A stretch of 64,000 nt of DNA from Inquilinus ginsengisoli_A (GCF_031453975.1 NZ_JAVDPW010000003.1:496001-560000), one strand, 5' to 3'. Numbered from the stretch's first letter, positions 45,801 through 53,722 are shown. The notes: generated by a model not told the origin, from the sequence alone. Numbers and translations are program-made.

Positions 45801-46120
45801 AGGCGGAGCGGACCCGGGGCCTGAGCTCGCGCGACGCCATCTTCGAGGCCTGCCTGCTGCGGTTCCGGCCGATCATGATGACCACCATGGCGGCGATCTT
45901 CGGCGCCATCCCGCTGGCCACCGGCTTCGGCAACGGCGGCGAGCTGCGGCGGCCGCTGGGCATCGCCATCGTCGGCGGGCTGATCGTCAGCCAGGTGCTG
46001 ACGCTATACACCACGCCGGTGCTCTACCTGGTGCTCGACCGCTTCCGCCGCAGGTCGCGCCAGCGCTGGGCCCGGGCCTTCCCGCGCCTGGCCGGCAATG
46101 CGCCGGAAGTGGCGGAATAG
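42830..46120 (+). CDS. mdtC: RND multidrug efflux permease (MdtC-like) with low-complexity insertion
   Basis: A 1096-residue RND permease, second of a tandem pair, beginning at a GTG that overlaps the upstream stop. TM4 motif GFVVDDAIVVLENI is intact. It is about 60 residues longer than usual because of a Ser/Ala/Gly/Thr-rich insertion encoded at about 45142-45330, in the second periplasmic domain before the TMVPLAAIS strand. The frame is not disturbed. It ends one base before the stop of the convergent antiporter gene. Confidence 0.9.
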   Translation: MNLSAPFIARPVATTLLTLGIVLAGLVAYGKLPVSPLPQVDFPTISVSASLPGASPDTVATTVASPLERHLGAIADVTEMTSRSSVGQASITLQFGLNRDIDGAARDVQAAINAARADLPVALRSNPTYRKVNPADAPVLILALTSKTLTRGQIYDAASNVLEQRLSQIQGIGQVQLGGAALPAVRVELNPDALFKYGIGLEDVRAALAAANANSPKGSIEEGGRHFQIYTNDQASHAEDYRPLVVAYRNGAAVRLSDVASVDDSVEDLRNAGLADGQPAVLVLLFREPGANIIDTVDRVKAELPHLRAAMPNDIDITPNADRTTTIRSSLTDTQSTLVISVILVMLVVFAFLRDARAALIPAVAVPVSIIGTFGVMYLLGYSLDNLSLMALTIATGFVVDDAIVVLENITRHIEAGMPRRQAALRGAREVGFTVLSISISLVAVFVPILLMGGLVGRLFREFALTLSISICVSLAISLTTTPMLCALLLRNRPKPAGKRRFSLLDRTLKIYERTLSWALRHVGFVLVVLFGVVCLNVALFTVIPKGFFPEQSTGRLVGGIQADQSVSFQLMQQKLTQLADIVRADPAVESVVGFTGGGGGGRSQTNTGSVFVTLKPLSERGLSDDEVIARLRGPLAQVPGGRLFLVSAQDIRAGGRQSNAAYQFTLQSDSSEELQEWGPKLLQALQRNPILADLNSDQQQKGIETDIVIDRDTAARLGVTPQQIDNTLYDAFGQRQVSTIYSAINQYHVVMEVAPQYWQSPETLKDIYISTSGGSASGTASTNAVAGTVGTVGAGTAVANSSDDSARNAATNALANAGRKGTSSGAAVSTNQETMVPLAAISHYGPGNTPLSVNHQGLFAATTISFNLAPGKSLSDAAAAIDQTMAELRMPATIHGTFQGTAQVFQSSLRDEPILILAALAAVYIVLGILYESTIHPLTILSTLPSAGVGAVLALLAFNTEFSLIAMIGVILLIGIVKKNAILMIDFALEAERTRGLSSRDAIFEACLLRFRPIMMTTMAAIFGAIPLATGFGNGGELRRPLGIAIVGGLIVSQVLTLYTTPVLYLVLDRFRRRSRQRWARAFPRLAGNAPEVAE

Positions 46121-46121
46121 G

Positions 46122-47378
46122 TTAGGGGTCGAGGTTCCGCCCGTCCTGGATGTCCAGGCCGCGCATCAGCGGCGTCACCGTGACGCCGTGCACCACCACC
46201 GACAGCAGCACGACGAAGCCGACCACCGACCACAGCTGCACACCTTCGGGGAAGGGGGCGTGGTTCAGGGCGTAGGCGATGTAGTAGAACGACCCGATGC
46301 CGCGGACGCCGAGGAAGGCGACCAGCGCGCGCTCGCGCCGCGGCCAGGACAGGCCGGCCAGGCTGATCCAGCCCAGGATGGGGCGGACCAGGAAGACGAT
46401 CGCGATGGCGACCCCGGCCTCGGCCCACGTCAAGGACGTGAACAGGCCCTGGGCGATGACCCCGCCGAACAGCACCAGGGTCAGCATCATCAGCAGCCGC
46501 TCGGCCTGCTCGATGAAGGCGTGCATGGTGTCGTGGTAGTCGTGCTCGCGCTCGGCCGCGCGCAGCGCCAGCGCCGCCACGAAGACCGCGACGAAGCCGT
46601 AGCCATGCGCCATCTCGGTCACGCCGTAGACCAGCAGCATGATGCCGAGGGCGACGAAGCCGTCGCCGGTCCGCGACAGCCGGGCCCGGGCGTGGGCGCG
46701 GAAGGTCGCCCAGCCCAGCACATGCCCGGCGGCCCAGCCGATGCCGATGCCGGCGGCCAGCTTCCAGGCGACGTCGACCAGGACCCAGCCGGTGAAGGCC
46801 GCGGTCCAGGGGCCGGCGGTTCCCGCCGCCAGGGCGGCCACGATGGCAAGGTTGACGAAGGGGAAGGCGAGGCCGTCGTTCAGCCCGGCCTCCGCGGTCA
46901 GGCCGAAGCGGACATCGTCCTCCTCGCCCGAGCGCGGGGGCCCCACCTGGACGTCGGCGGCCAGCACCGGATCGGTCGGCGCCAGGGCGGCGCCCAGCAG
47001 CAGCGCGGCGGCCGGGCCCAGCCCGAGCCACCACCAGCCCAGCGCCGCGGTGGCGAGGATGGTAAGCGGCATGGCGATGCCGAGCAGGCGCCACACCTGG
47101 CGCCAGCCGTGCCAGCCGAAGGGACGGTCCAGCTTCAGCCCCGCGCCCATCAACGCGACGATGACGACGAATTCGGTCAGCCGCTCGGTCGCCACCGGGA
47201 ACCACAACGGGAACGGCGCCGGGCCGGCGACGGGCAGGCTGAAGGCGAGATAGCCGGCGAGGACGCAGATGATCGGCAGCGACAGCGGCGCCCGGCGCAG
47301 CACCATCGGCAGCCAGGCGACCAGCAGCACCAGCAGGCCCAGCCCGGCCAGGGTGACGATATAGAGGTCGGGCATCAT
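46122..47378 (-). CDS. CPA1 family cation:proton antiporter (NhaP-like)
   Basis: A 418-residue antiporter with about twelve membrane spans. The ion-binding regions are present: LAPTDPVLAADV in one discontinuous helix and AEAGLNDGLAFPF in the partner helix, the ND pair typical of electroneutral CPA1 exchangers. ATG 47378 (first of two tandem ATGs) begins at the first membrane segment; the frame is open 47 codons upstream. It would exchange Na+ or K+ for H+. Confidence 0.87.
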   Translation of the reverse strand: MMPDLYIVTLAGLGLLVLLVAWLPMVLRRAPLSLPIICVLAGYLAFSLPVAGPAPFPLWFPVATERLTEFVVIVALMGAGLKLDRPFGWHGWRQVWRLLGIAMPLTILATAALGWWWLGLGPAAALLLGAALAPTDPVLAADVQVGPPRSGEEDDVRFGLTAEAGLNDGLAFPFVNLAIVAALAAGTAGPWTAAFTGWVLVDVAWKLAAGIGIGWAAGHVLGWATFRAHARARLSRTGDGFVALGIMLLVYGVTEMAHGYGFVAVFVAALALRAAEREHDYHDTMHAFIEQAERLLMMLTLVLFGGVIAQGLFTSLTWAEAGVAIAIVFLVRPILGWISLAGLSWPRRERALVAFLGVRGIGSFYYIAYALNHAPFPEGVQLWSVVGFVVLLSVVVHGVTVTPLMRGLDIQDGRNLDP

Positions 47379-47669
47379 GACGGGCGGCGCGGCGGAGGAC
47401 GATGCGGCATCCCACGATAAGGCGCGCAAGCCCGAGGTGGTTCCAGCGGCAATCGGCCCCGGTGGCCGCGCCCTCCCGCAGGTACGGAGGCCGCTGGGCG
47501 GAGAGAGGCGCCTGGCCAAGGATTCGCAATGACAGGGTGAAATCGTCCCGCGCGGGATGAAAGTGAGAACTGCGTTTTCGCTGCGTCACTATGATGCCAC
47601 CGCCGAGCGCCCGATCCGTTCGTCGAGACTACGCGGATCCGCGATTTCTCACTCTCACCGCGCGGGGCT

Positions 47670-47798
47670 GTCTCGGAGATCGCCGCGATCCGTGGCGGGC
47701 TCGGACTGCCGATTGAGCGCGACCTGTTGTTCCGGGCCGACCGGCCGCTGAGCCGATACGCCGAAGAGGCCCAGTGCCTCGGCGTCATCTGGGCCTGA
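47670..47798 (+). pseudogene. DUF2958 protein, C-terminal remnant
   Basis: One frame of 42 codons ends at TGA 47796-47798 and reads EIAAIRGGLGLPIERDLLF then RADRPLSRYAEEA. This matches my memory of the conserved C-terminus of DUF2958 proteins, which are carried on plasmids and integrative elements of alphaproteobacteria. The first two thirds of the gene are missing or out of frame; there is no start codon in context. A strong terminator follows 11 bases later, in the position expected for the original gene. First piece of the decayed mobile DNA. Confidence 0.6.
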
Positions 47799-47809
47799 TG
47801 CGCCTTGCT

Positions 47810-47839
47810 GCGCCCTGCCTTCGGGCAGGGCGCGTCTTT
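47810..47839 (+). terminator. Terminator with TTCG tetraloop
   Basis: Perfect ten-base stem GCGCCCTGCC / GGCAGGGCGC closed by a TTCG loop and followed by GTCTTTC. It probably belonged to the DUF2958 gene. Confidence 0.85.
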
Positions 47840-48157
47840 CATGTCCGCAGTTACGGATCTCAGGCCATGCGGCGAGCGGGACGGCACAGTCCCATTGCGC
47901 TCACGGGAGGCATCGTCCCGCTCGATCTTTCCCTCGACTGCGCGGGGTGGGTGTCGCTTGCCTCTAGGCCCGCCGCGCCGGTCCGCAACGCGCTGGCGCG
48001 CGTCCTCGACTCCGTTCCGGCCCTGCCGCTCATCCGGCGCACCGCCGCAACCGCTCCGACCGGGCGCGGCCCGCCTCCCTCGGCGGGCTGCCGGCCGCTC
48101 TCCGTCGCCCACCCGCCGTGTCTAACTCCGTCGCTGACGACCCAAACCTGGGCATTC

Positions 48158-48219
48158 GGCACGCCCTCGCGTACGGCGGCAAGGATATGCGCTTTCGTGA
48201 CCCGGCCGAAGTAGCTCCG
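48158..48219 (-). pseudogene. ParB-like protein fragment, inverted
   Basis: The minus strand reads RSYFGRVTKAHILAAVREGV with no start and no continuation. This resembles the late region of the long ParB-domain proteins carried by alphaproteobacterial integrative elements, which normally comes just before the KK-EMA-AAE-LLAGTGWLP segment. That following segment is present next door but on the plus strand, so part of the old gene seems to have been flipped. Identification is from remembered family sequence only. Confidence 0.45.
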
Positions 48220-48230
48220 CGCCGTGGGCG

Positions 48231-48402
48231 TCTGAAGCAGCCGACCGGATGGCGGGAATGAAGAAGCACGAGATGGCCGACGCCGCGGAGCAGCTTCTGG
48301 CTGGGACTAGCTGGCTGCCGGCATTGCTTCGGGACAGAGGTAGGGGCCGGTCTGGGCGTTGATATGGCCGACGGCGAGCGATACGCGAACGCTGCTGAAT
48401 AG
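48231..48402 (+). pseudogene. ParB-like protein, C-terminal remnant with frameshift
   Basis: The plus strand reads SEAADRMAGMKKHEMADAAE then QLLAGTSWLPALLRD, matching the C-terminus of ParB-domain proteins of integrative elements, and hits a stop at 48360. The normal ending (GERYANAAE then TAG at 48400-48402) is present in another frame, so at least one frameshift separates the two. A 13-base-stem terminator follows. The N-terminal nuclease/ParB domain is absent. Confidence 0.5.
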
Positions 48403-48409
48403 AACCGTC

Positions 48410-48438
48410 GGGCCGGGGCCGCTAAGCGGCCCCGGCCC
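48410..48438 (+). terminator. GC-rich hairpin after ParB remnant
   Basis: Perfect 13-base stem GGGCCGGGGCCGC / GCGGCCCCGGCCC with a TAA loop, followed by CTTGA. Only a short pyrimidine tail, but position after the ParB relic fits a terminator. Confidence 0.65.
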
Positions 48439-48439
48439 C

Positions 48440-48871
48440 TTGAATGAAGCGCCCATTCCTCATTGCCGGTTCGTCCCCAATGCTGTCATCCGAAGGTGGT
48501 TCAGGCTGCCCCGAACCGGACATTGCCAGCGACCCAGCCGCCCCGGGACCGGCCTTCGTTCAGGGGCGGGGCTGGTCCCGTCAGCTGACGTTCGGAGGCA
48601 GTCCGGAAACTTTCGAACCGGACATCCCTCCCGGTCTCATTGGCCCCGAAGCCGACCCTTGTTGTCGGGTCACATTGCGAGACGGATGCGGCGACGGGGA
48701 GGGAAGGTCGCATCTCGCCGCCTGCTTCAGCGACGACGGGAAACTGCGGGTGGGAGTCCTGGGCTTGTCGGGCATTCAGCCTCCGATCGCCCATGTCACC
48801 CCAATTCTTCTGTCTCAGTCCAGGGGTGCACTCCACTCCTCGCTCTCTTCGAGGTTAGTGGCGCAACCCAT
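48440..48871. other. Gene-free stretch inside the mobile-DNA scar
   Basis: About 430 bases with long overlapping open frames on both strands but no family resemblance, ribosome-binding sites or steady codon pattern. The segment around 48795-48840 (TGTCACCCCAATTCTTCTGT onward) is less GC-rich and abuts the truncated IclR fragment, so a recombination or insertion boundary may lie there. I could not identify an insertion-sequence end. Confidence 0.5.
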
Positions 48872-49110
48872 TTACCGGACTTCGTCGAGGGCGGCCTCCG
48901 GGGAACGCATCGACTTGATCGAGTGGCGCGTCTGAAACGGCAAATCGCCCGCTGGATAAAGTGCGCGCACTTGCTGTCGGCCGAGTTCGGCCAGCAACGC
49001 CTTTCCCACCGAGGTGCAGTTCGCAGGAAGCACCTGGCCGGTGCGAGCCGCGACACGGAGTGCGCGGTCGCTTTCGATCGCGTCGACGAAGCGATTCAAC
49101 GACTCCAGCA
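48872..49110 (-). pseudogene. IclR family regulator, internal fragment
   Basis: The minus strand reads ESDRALRVAARTGQVLPANC, then TSVGKALLAELGRQQVRALY and SIKSMRSPEAALDEVR before a stop. These are the middle of an IclR effector domain, around the GKALLA block. The helix-turn-helix half is missing on one side, where the sequence passes into the phage-like remnant, and the C-terminal part is cut off by the stop at 48872. Confidence 0.65.
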
Positions 49111-49129
49111 GCAGAGCGATGGGGGCGGC

Positions 49130-49774
49130 ACGCTGTTCAACAAGTTCGTCGGCTCGAATTTCCAGGATGGCGACCGCATCGCCGCTCTGCTCCGGAATAC
49201 GTTGCCGGAGGGGAGGGCGGATATCCAGGCGAGCACGATCGCGCATCTCGGCCGCGCCAAGCCCAGGCAGCAGAACGCGGCGGGCGATGAGTTCTCCGCG
49301 GCGACGTTCCTGACCAATTGGGCGAAGATGTCCCAGAACGCGAAGGCGCAGGTCTTCGCCGACGACCCGCAGCTCATCAGCGATCTGAACGACATCGCCA
49401 GGATCGCGGAGGGTATGCGTCAGGTGGGCCGGACCTCAAACTACAGCAACACGGCTCGCATCGGCATGACGGGCGGTGGCGCGGTCGGCCTCACGCAGAT
49501 AGGCCTATTTGGCCCCCGCCCAAGCTGCAACCGTGCTGGGCGGCGGCTACGCTGGCCTGCGGGCGCTCGTCTCCAATCGCTTGGCGTAATGGGCGGCGGG
49601 GGGCCTTCGACCTCAGCGCGGATCGCGGCCCGGCTACCGGGTGTCCTCAACACCGCGAGCCCCTACGCCGACCCGATCGCGGCGGTCATCATGTGGCAGG
49701 ATTATGCTGCGCGCGGTGCGCGGGCCAGCGCGGCGTCTACAGGTGACCCGATACTGGATGCGGTTGTGAGGTGA
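49130..49774 (+). pseudogene. Phage-type structural/ejection protein, C-terminal remnant with frameshift
   Basis: The plus strand reads ALLRNTLPEGRADIQASTIA, then HLGRAKPRQQNAAGDEFS and AATFLTNWAKMSQNAKAQVF, resembling the C-terminal region of large prophage virion or DNA-ejection proteins (a GD-FS-TFL-NW-KLS pattern). Near 49500 the natural continuation (LAPAQAATVLGGGYAGLRAL) moves to another frame and stops, while the first frame continues to 49774 with poor sequence. Start missing. It ends ten bases before the AT-rich gene of the YcaO operon. Confidence 0.55.
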
Positions 49775-49784
49775 GAGAAGCGAG

Positions 49785-50486
49785 TTAGTCAGTCAATCTT
49801 CCGTTCCGATGAGCTAGCATTGCCCGTCCAACATACGAGGTGGGCGACCGCTTGCCGGGGAGGTTCGCCTCCAAAACGATCTGTTCGATAAATCCTTGAT
49901 TCATCTCAAATTCTACACATTCTTCTAGCTTGTCGACGACCCACAAGCGGTAGTTGGAATCCCTTTTGAGTTGATATCCGCAATCATCTTCTGGGATAGG
50001 CACCGGAGGAGTCGGAAGAACCATTATCTTTGGTTTAGGAAGATCATAGCAATGTCCTTCATATGCGTAACCTACTATTATTCCGCACGACGAAAATCTA
50101 TTAGGCGATGGTGCTTCGGGTGCCGAAGAATTAAATAAAACGAGACCTACTGTTCCGTATTGTTTTACGTCAAATTTAATTATTTGATAATAAGCGACTG
50201 GTATTTTTACGCTATGATCTTCTAAGATATTGTGGAATATTCCAGAGTTAGATAATTTCTTTTTTCTGAGTTCGTCGACTACAGAAGATGTTGCTTGTTG
50301 GTCCGAATTTTTTATAACTGATACAGGGCTTATCATTATAGAATAGCTTCCGTCATCCAATTCTTTCTTAGGGTCATTGGAATAAGAAAGATCATCTGGG
50401 GCCGATATTCCGTAGAGCCTAACCTGAGTAGCATTATACGCTCCATCAGGGAATGTTAATGTCGGGCGGTGAAAGTCGTCGGCCAT
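49785..50486 (-). CDS. Unknown AT-rich protein, last gene of the YcaO-TfuA operon
   Basis: A 233-residue soluble protein with no signal peptide, four cysteines, a proline-rich stretch (VLPTPPVPIPEDD) and an acidic C-terminal third. No family recognised. A strong GGAGAA site lies before ATG 50486, 29 bases after the peptidase stop. Composition is very different from its surroundings: long A/T runs and many TTA, ATA and AAA codons. This suggests recent import. In this position it could be the substrate of YcaO/TfuA, an immunity protein or an accessory factor; sequence does not decide. Confidence 0.72.
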   Translation of the reverse strand: MADDFHRPTLTFPDGAYNATQVRLYGISAPDDLSYSNDPKKELDDGSYSIMISPVSVIKNSDQQATSSVVDELRKKKLSNSGIFHNILEDHSVKIPVAYYQIIKFDVKQYGTVGLVLFNSSAPEAPSPNRFSSCGIIVGYAYEGHCYDLPKPKIMVLPTPPVPIPEDDCGYQLKRDSNYRLWVVDKLEECVEFEMNQGFIEQIVLEANLPGKRSPTSYVGRAMLAHRNGRLTD

Positions 50487-50515
50487 AGTTGTTCTCCTCA
50501 ATCTGTATGGATGAG

Positions 50516-51745
50516 TCAGATTATCTCCCGCCATGAAAGGTTTTCTTCAAGTTTTGTTGCGAGAAACGCGTCGATGGGCTTGCTGGCGTTTATTAGAGAG
50601 ATTCCCGCGCTCTCAAAGGTCAAATTATCAACATCGAGAAGGAGCCAAGCTCGTGCCAGCACCAACGCCACGTCGTCCCTCGCCCTCGTCAGAGCGCTTT
50701 TGAAGAGAAACGGACGGGCACGGAAAGCTCGTGCCGTAAAATCGGAGATCTTCTGCATGGCGGTTTGGCTGACTGTCCTAATATCGAGTTCCAGCAGCCT
50801 TTCGTCAGCTAACCCCTCAGCCACCAACCTCGCGTGGTAGTTGTCGACGATTGTGTCAAACACGGCGCCCGTGAACGGGCGTGAGCGATCATGGAGCTCG
50901 TCTGTCACCTCCGAAAGGCGTCTCGAATTGCTGGCCAAACGGACCTGCCGATCTCCCACAAGCTCGCCTATCCGGTTCAATTCATTTAATATCAGAAGAT
51001 TGCCGTTGCAGTGACGCAGCAGCCTATCCAGGCCGCTGTCGAAATGAAGGAAGGACAGGAGTGAGATCAGGTCCGCGCTCGTCTCATGAAATGACGCGTA
51101 GTCTGCTTGTCTGAGTCCCTTTTCGGGCACGTCAATCAGCGAGAAGAGTATAGCGTGGCCGACTTCATGGGCGATGACATCGAAGTTGAGCGCGAACGGG
51201 TGCGCCTGACCGTCCAAACCCCGGTCCTGCCCTAACTCGAGGAAGCCATAGCCCGACTGAGCATTATTCCAATCGATCCGGGGAATAATCTCAAGCCGCT
51301 CGTAGGTTTCTGCAAAGTGCCAAACGGTAGGTCTACCGATATAGCTCTCCCAGATATCTAAGACCCGACTTACCGACGCAAACGCGTGAGCGGCAAGAAA
51401 ACGCCTAGAATTCAACGGTATTTGATCGAAGTGTCCGTCGAAAGCTGGTTCTGCAGGTGGAAAGACCTCGCCGACGAAAGGCGGAAGGTAGGGATATTCG
51501 TATGGCTCCTTAGCAAGGAGTGGATCGCGGACATAGATGCGGTGATCCTCTGGACCTACTCGTATTTGATCGGGCGGAGTCGAAATCCACACTGTCTCGG
51601 GTGTCTCGTAGCCAGCGACGTATGGTGCCTGCGGATAAATTCGAAAGCGTGTCCCGAGGACGCGACTGCCAGGGCCTCCGCGGTCGACCGTCCCAATCTG
51701 CTCGGCATGTTCCCCCATGGCTAAAAAGCCTATACCCAGGATCAA
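50516..51745 (-). CDS. HExxH zinc metallopeptidase (gluzincin-like)
   Basis: A protein of up to 409 residues. HEVGH at 193-197 and Glu221 in FHETSADLISLL form a gluzincin zinc site like that of M4/thermolysin-type enzymes, although the spacing is shorter than in secreted thermolysins. No signal peptide, so it probably acts inside the cell. The TTG start at 51745 overlaps the tfuA stop (TTGA); ATG 51718, nine codons later, is the alternative. In a YcaO operon a peptidase commonly removes a leader peptide; that role is inferred from context. Confidence 0.75.
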   Translation of the reverse strand: MILGIGFLAMGEHAEQIGTVDRGGPGSRVLGTRFRIYPQAPYVAGYETPETVWISTPPDQIRVGPEDHRIYVRDPLLAKEPYEYPYLPPFVGEVFPPAEPAFDGHFDQIPLNSRRFLAAHAFASVSRVLDIWESYIGRPTVWHFAETYERLEIIPRIDWNNAQSGYGFLELGQDRGLDGQAHPFALNFDVIAHEVGHAILFSLIDVPEKGLRQADYASFHETSADLISLLSFLHFDSGLDRLLRHCNGNLLILNELNRIGELVGDRQVRLASNSRRLSEVTDELHDRSRPFTGAVFDTIVDNYHARLVAEGLADERLLELDIRTVSQTAMQKISDFTARAFRARPFLFKSALTRARDDVALVLARAWLLLDVDNLTFESAGISLINASKPIDAFLATKLEENLSWREII

Positions 51746-52536
51746 GCCACGTAAATTTCTCCGTTCGATGTAGGCGTATCCAACGCTGCCGCCGATCGAG
51801 TTTGACCATGTCCAAGCGTCAGGCCGGCATCCTCGAGATCGCGGTCGAAGGCCGCCGTCAGGGTAAAGTCCGGAACGGCGGGTGGCGCAACGACACCCGC
51901 CCGCAGAAGCTGCAACGCACCGAGCGCGTCTGTCCTCTTCTGCTCAACAAAAATAGATTGTATGCGCGCCTGAAACGCTGCGGCCGTGGGCTCGTCTTCC
52001 GACTTCAGTGCGCCCTCGATGACCCTGGTAAGTGTGCGATCCCGAAGATTGAGATTTCGGGCGATGAGTTCCATGCTGGCCGCGAGATCGACAGGTATGA
52101 GCCCGCGGCGATGAGCGGCGCGAATGGTCATCCTCAAATCAATCAATGACGAGGTCAGCGGTGCGAAATTCACCACCTCTGGCCCATGCAGAACAGCGAC
52201 AGCGTCATCCGGAGCCAACGGATATCGACGGTACCATCTATAGATTAGGCCGCTACCTTGCATGTAGGGAAAGAGTTCGGCGGCACGCAGCGCACCCATG
52301 CTGGCGGCGCCAACGACTGGAATTCCGAGGCTAAGCGCCCAAAGGATCTCTTTGTGTCTGACAGCTGGTTCGCTCTGGAAGCCACCGTCGATAATGAGGA
52401 TTGCGGCAGGATCGAACCGATGCACAGCTAATACGATTGACCCCTGAACCGCCGGTGGAAGAAAGATTGCGTCAAGGACGCTCGACCCCTCTGCGTGCGA
52501 TATGGTGGGGCCGGTGAAAATTAGCCTGGGTTTCAT
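51742..52536 (-). CDS. TfuA-like protein
   Basis: A 264-residue TfuA-domain protein: IFTGPTISH at the start, IDGGFQSEPAVRHKEILWAL, the signature GAASMGALRAAEL, then YPLAPDDAVAVLHGPE. TfuA was first found to be needed for trifolitoxin production in Rhizobium. In methanogens and thioviridamide-type clusters TfuA works with YcaO to install thioamides, probably helping deliver sulfur. ATG 52536 is four bases after the ycaO stop. The DD in place of the common DDE in the acidic motif is a small deviation. Confidence 0.92.
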   Translation of the reverse strand: MKPRLIFTGPTISHAEGSSVLDAIFLPPAVQGSIVLAVHRFDPAAILIIDGGFQSEPAVRHKEILWALSLGIPVVGAASMGALRAAELFPYMQGSGLIYRWYRRYPLAPDDAVAVLHGPEVVNFAPLTSSLIDLRMTIRAAHRRGLIPVDLAASMELIARNLNLRDRTLTRVIEGALKSEDEPTAAAFQARIQSIFVEQKRTDALGALQLLRAGVVAPPAVPDFTLTAAFDRDLEDAGLTLGHGQTRSAAALDTPTSNGEIYVA

Positions 52537-52540
52537 GCAG

Positions 52541-53722
52541 TCAGCTTTCAAGCAGCGGCTGTAGCGCTGGAATGACGATCCGGACAACGCTCAGGCCGGT
52601 TAGAGGCTCGGTCTCCAGCCGGATCAGGTTGACGTCTCTGATGTGGCTGCTTTCGAGCAATGCGAGGAGGGGGGGGAGGCCATCTTTGACGCCCTCGGTC
52701 TCCGGTTTCGACAGCTTCAGAAAGCTCTGAGTGCGAGGGCCCTCTGCGATCAGCCGCCGATGGGCAGCGATCATCTGCCAGTCCGGGTACTTCGGGTAAA
52801 CCGCGCGGGTCATGTCGTCACGAGCGCCCGAGATGGCCGCCAGACGTGATTGCGCCGCCTCGAGAATGGCGTGAGCTATCGCTGCGGCAGGATCCAGGCT
52901 TGCGGCCGATCCGATGGCTGGATGGGGCAGCAGTGCCTCTTGTCCCTCCACGTCCTCCATCAAATGGCAGCAGATCGTCGCTATGCCGATAGGTGACGGT
53001 GCTTGCCAGAGGCCGACGATCAGCCCCTTGGCGCTCAGGGTTTCCAGGAACTCGCAGACCGCAGCATCATCAATCGTCGCCGGATCGATGCGGTTGCGTT
53101 GGAAGAAGCCATGAATGCGGTTCGCGCGGGCAACTGCATCCCGTTCGACGCATTCGAGAATTCCGTGCGCGATCGCATCCGTCTCAACGAAGGATGCTGC
53201 AAGGCCAGTCGTCGATGCTGCGAAGATCCCGTCATATGGCTGCGGCGGAACCGTGTAGGCGGTGTGCACGAGTTCGAGCGGAACCATGCTGCGACTGCCG
53301 TCCATCAGATTGGTGGCCTCCACCCACGCGATCTCCTGATCGTGCCAATCAGGGGGTGCGCCGTCCCGAAGGTGCCTGGCGAAACGGCCAGCCGCGATGG
53401 ACAACGAACTGGCCGACGCGACGACAGATTCGAAGCGGTCGACGCGCTCGGCGAAGTAGGCCTCGGCAGCCTCTAAAATGGCCGAAATTGCAGCTTGGGT
53501 CATGGTGCCGCCCTTGCCTTGCGAGACGGCATTGGAGAGGGAGAACGGCCTCACTACCTGCACCACGGGGACGCCGATGCGGTCGAGACCAGTGATATCG
53601 GCGATCCGCGTGATGCCCAAAGCGCCGCGCATCGCCATCAGTCTCGCCAGCGCGTCTTCCGGCAGCGGGCCCGAACGCTCATATCGATCAGGGAGCGGGG
53701 TCGGAATTTCTATCCTTGTCAC
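52541..53722 (-). CDS. YcaO-like cyclodehydratase/thioamidase
   Basis: A 393-residue YcaO enzyme, the ATP-dependent family that activates peptide backbone amides to make azolines, amidines or thioamides. The ATP/Mg-binding segments are present: SQGKGGTMTQAAISAILEAA, then AHGILECVERDAVARA, and AQSRLAAISGARDDM near the end. The GTG start at 53722 overlaps the stop of the upstream regulator by four bases (GTGA); the frame remains open 43 codons earlier but inside the regulator gene. With TfuA next to it, thioamide formation is the most likely chemistry. No leader-binding RRE domain is visible. Confidence 0.92.
   Translation of the reverse strand: MTRIEIPTPLPDRYERSGPLPEDALARLMAMRGALGITRIADITGLDRIGVPVVQVVRPFSLSNAVSQGKGGTMTQAAISAILEAAEAYFAERVDRFESVVASASSLSIAAGRFARHLRDGAPPDWHDQEIAWVEATNLMDGSRSMVPLELVHTAYTVPPQPYDGIFAASTTGLAASFVETDAIAHGILECVERDAVARANRIHGFFQRNRIDPATIDDAAVCEFLETLSAKGLIVGLWQAPSPIGIATICCHLMEDVEGQEALLPHPAIGSAASLDPAAAIAHAILEAAQSRLAAISGARDDMTRAVYPKYPDWQMIAAHRRLIAEGPRTQSFLKLSKPETEGVKDGLPPLLALLESSHIRDVNLIRLETEPLTGLSVVRIVIPALQPLLES

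Noticed and set aside
47379..47669. Gene between the antiporter and the DUF2958 relic
   Set aside because: The antiporter frame is open upstream of 47378 but not membrane-like, and the rest shows no start context or family match.
48795..48870. Possible insertion-sequence end near the IclR fragment
   Set aside because: Composition changes there, but I found no matching inverted repeat partner, target duplication or transposase.
53003..53476. Plus-strand frames inside the YcaO gene
   Set aside because: YcaO motifs on the minus strand are complete and in order; the plus frames lack start context and similarity.
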